DNA of 64,000 nucleotides from JBDHTQ01 sp039808765. GTDB taxonomy: Bacteria > Pseudomonadota > Alphaproteobacteria > UBA2400. How positions within the stretch are numbered: position 1 is the first letter of the stretch; every line of letters starts with the position of its first letter. The notes below the pieces were generated by a model. That model ran no database searches, was not told the origin of the DNA, and saw only the letters and a list, made by a program, of their open reading frames with translations. Positions 62,380-64,000 of the stretch are shown here, piece by piece. The stretch lies in NCBI GenBank assembly GCA_039808765.1, contig JBDHTQ010000002.1:124001-188000 (forward strand), written 5' to 3'. The translations under genes were made by a program, and so were the position numbers.

Positions 62380-62673
62380 AACTATTCCTTAAACGAACGT
62401 GCCAAAGTGCGAATCGACCATGATGGGATGATGCTAACATGAGGATGTTAATAAATAAAGTCATGATGGACAGGGAGGCCTGCGATCTAACGTAACATCG
62501 AAAAGAGGGTTTTTGTTAAGGAATTTTTATCATTTTACAACCTTTGTTAATAACTTGAAACAATTATTGCTCTAAAGTTAATTTTTCTCTTCCCAAAGTG
62601 GCATGAATTGTGTATAGCCGCCCGACGAGGTGTTTTTCTTGTGTGCACGCCCAAATTGCGTGCGCATGGTCTT
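62380..62673. other. Intergenic region before tRNA-Trp
   Basis: About 290 bases with the promoter of the preceding minus-strand gene and of tRNA-Trp. I could not fix a -35/-10 pair with confidence. Confidence 0.4.
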
Positions 62674-62749
62674 AGGAGTGTAGCTCAACTGGTAGAGCAC
62701 CGGTCTCCAAAACCGGGGGTTGGGGGTTCGATCCCCTCCACTCCTGCCA
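62674..62749 (+). tRNA. tRNA-Trp (anticodon CCA)
   Basis: Acceptor AGGAGTG with CACTCCT, anticodon loop CTCCAAA with CCA, T-loop TTCGATC, discriminator G and encoded CCA. It precedes secE, as in most proteobacteria. Confidence 0.97.
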
Positions 62750-62795
62750 GAATCGGGAAGAACATGAGGGTGTTAAGGGCGGGGACAAAGAATAG

Positions 62796-62987
62796 ATGTC
62801 AAAGACAATGAGCTTTTTTCGTGAGGTCCGTCAAGAAGTTGCCAAGGTGACATGGCCAACGGCCCGAGAAGTTCGCATCAGCACACTCATCGTTTTCGGT
62901 GGAGTGGTTGTCATGTCGTTGTTTTTCTTTTTGTCTGACCAGATCATACAGTTATTATTGAGTCTCATTCTTGGAATTGGAGTGTAG
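62796..62987 (+). CDS. secE: Preprotein translocase subunit SecE
   Basis: A 63-residue single-helix subunit: FFREVRQEVAKVTWPTARE precedes the membrane helix (about 28-58). It sits between tRNA-Trp and nusG, the conserved order. Confidence 0.95.
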   Translation: MSKTMSFFREVRQEVAKVTWPTAREVRISTLIVFGGVVVMSLFFFLSDQIIQLLLSLILGIGV

Positions 62988-62990
62988 AAC

Positions 62991-63521
62991 ATGGCCGCCA
63001 GATGGTATGTCGTAAACGTGCACGCCGGGTCTGAAAAGAAGGTTGCTTCTTCGATTAAAGAAAAAGCCCATTCTAAAGGACTGGCTGAAAAATTTGAGGA
63101 TATCCTCGTACCCACTGAAACCGTGGTTGAAGTGCGTCGTGGCAAGAAAATGGATTCCGAGCGCAAGTTTTTCCCCGGTTACGTTCTTGTCAAGATGGAT
63201 CTTTCTGATGAGACGTGGCACTTGGTGAAAAACACGCCCAAGGTAACAGGTTTCCTCGGTGTGGGGGGAAAACCGCAACCGATTAGCCAAGCTGAGGCCG
63301 AGCGCGTTATGAAATCGATGGTAGAGGGTGTTGATCGTCCAAAACCAGCAGTAACATTCGAGTCTGGCGAGCAGGTGCGTGTGATTGATGGTCCGTTCAA
63401 CACCTTCATCGGGTTGGTTGAAGAGGTTGATGAAGAAAAGACCCGGCTCAAGGTGGCTGTGTCAATTTTTGGTCGTGCGACTCCGGTTGAGCTTGATTAC
63501 GCGCAAGTGGAAAAAATTTAG
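62991..63521 (+). CDS. nusG: Transcription termination/antitermination protein NusG
   Basis: A 176-residue protein with an NGN domain (MAARWYVVNVHAGSEKKVA, then FFPGYVLVKM) and a KOW domain (GEQVRVIDGPFNTFIGLVEE). GGAG lies before the start. It links RNA polymerase with Rho or the ribosome. It is three bases after secE. Confidence 0.97.
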   Translation: MAARWYVVNVHAGSEKKVASSIKEKAHSKGLAEKFEDILVPTETVVEVRRGKKMDSERKFFPGYVLVKMDLSDETWHLVKNTPKVTGFLGVGGKPQPISQAEAERVMKSMVEGVDRPKPAVTFESGEQVRVIDGPFNTFIGLVEEVDEEKTRLKVAVSIFGRATPVELDYAQVEKI

Positions 63522-63604
63522 GTTTCCCATCCGGCTGGGTGAGCCGGTATCCGGTGTGGGAGGTGAGCCATCACCGTACCACGCCCTAATTGAGTGAGGA
63601 TGAA

Positions 63605-64000
63605 ATGGCAGCAAAAAAGATTGCCGGTTACATCAAGCTGCAGGTTCCTGCTGGGGCGGCTAACCCGTCTCCCCCGATTGGTCCTGCCTTGGGTCAACGC
63701 GGTTTGAACATTATGGAATTCTGCAAAAAATTTAACGCAGATACCCAAACAATGGAAAAAGGGATGCCTATCCCCGTAATCATCACGGCCTATCAGGATC
63801 GTACGTTTACGTTCATCATGAAAAAACCGCCGGTTACCTACTACCTCAAGAAAGCTGCTAAAATTACCAGCGGCGCGAAGAAAGTGGGAACCGAGATTGT
63901 GGGCAAGGTCACAAAGGCTCAGTTGCGTGAAATTGCGGCTGAAAAAATGGTCGACATGAACGCGAATGATGTTGAAGCCGCTGTAGTGATGCTGGAAGGT
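63605..64000 (+). CDS. rplK: 50S ribosomal protein L11 (partial)
   Basis: The first 132 residues of about 142 are present; the window ends inside the gene. It starts MAAKKIAGYIKLQVPAGAAN with PSPPIGPALGQRGLNIMEFC and later TAYQDRTFTF. GAGGA lies just before the ATG. The 83-base gap from nusG has a small GC-rich hairpin (CCGGCT-GGGTG-AGCCGG) that may belong to ribosomal-operon control. Confidence 0.96.
   Translation, partial: MAAKKIAGYIKLQVPAGAANPSPPIGPALGQRGLNIMEFCKKFNADTQTMEKGMPIPVIITAYQDRTFTFIMKKPPVTYYLKKAAKITSGAKKVGTEIVGKVTKAQLREIAAEKMVDMNANDVEAAVVMLEG

Noticed and set aside
1..64000. CRISPR array or other repeat-spacer system
   Set aside because: No regularly spaced repeats were seen; the only longer direct repeat is the 71-bp pair at 55.5 and 56.2 kb.

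Overview
The window looks like a chromosomal segment of an alphaproteobacterium of low to moderate G+C (closer placement uncertain). Supporting signs are the order pdhA-pdhB-pdhC-lpd with lipoyl domains on both E1-beta and E2, a nearby lipA and a COQ10/RatA-type gene, an EIIA(Man)-HPr-EI phosphotransferase cluster, GGAAC-N16/17-CGTT promoters typical of the EcfG general stress sigma factor, and a possible HfaB/CsgG-type surface-fibre locus. All calls come from reading the sequence; no database search was run.

Layout. 1-1.2 kb (minus): a possible curli- or holdfast-anchor-like operon made of a repeat protein, a small exported protein and a CsgG/HfaB-like lipoprotein cut by the window edge; its predicted promoter has a run of nine C in the spacer. 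1.4-8.1 kb: a large unknown protein whose frame continues upstream without a start codon, a DUF4396 membrane protein, an MBOAT/SGNH O-acetylation pair and a ferredoxin-NADP reductase. 8.1-17.5 kb: an envelope and stress region with a glycine-zipper lipoprotein, an OmpR-type regulator, an ECF sigma factor, a DUF1328 protein, a hybrid kinase, a glutamate-cysteine-ligase-like enzyme, an OmpA-like protein, CsbD and a PRC-barrel protein. Three near-perfect and one weaker EcfG-type promoter precede the small envelope genes here. 17.7-20 kb: a 747-residue protein with an HEVGH zinc-protease motif. 20.3-23 kb: minCDE and an ftsB-like gene. 23.1-32 kb: the pyruvate dehydrogenase cluster with a winged-helix-like protein between pdhC and lpd, two unknown genes, lipA and ratA. 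32.1-36.3 kb (minus): a TadG-like pilus protein, a BamE-like protein, a bactofilin, an EI24 protein and ribosomal protein L28.

36.5-45.6 kb is a genomic island. It begins at tRNA-Gln, carries a large serine recombinase with a DUF2924 partner, and holds a two-component system and a heavy-metal RND efflux operon. It ends at a 41-base diverged copy of a tRNA-Gln 3' end. An ElaA-type acetyltransferase remnant follows directly, then a frameshifted nucleotidyltransferase.

46.5-54.2 kb: dps, yajC-secD (with no secF beside it), unknown genes, and ptsI-ptsH-EIIA(Man). 54.3-56.5 kb is a small plastic locus of three GNAT-type genes; one has a C13 run in its coding region and is flanked by 71-bp direct repeats. 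56.5-62.4 kb: an aspartate-semialdehyde-dehydrogenase homologue lacking both catalytic residues, sodB, two degenerate squalene/phytoene-synthase-fold proteins, a PCuAC-like protein without its usual copper ligands, and a protein with HRxxGPA repeats. 62.6 kb to the end: tRNA-Trp-secE-nusG-rplK, the start of a ribosomal and transcription operon.
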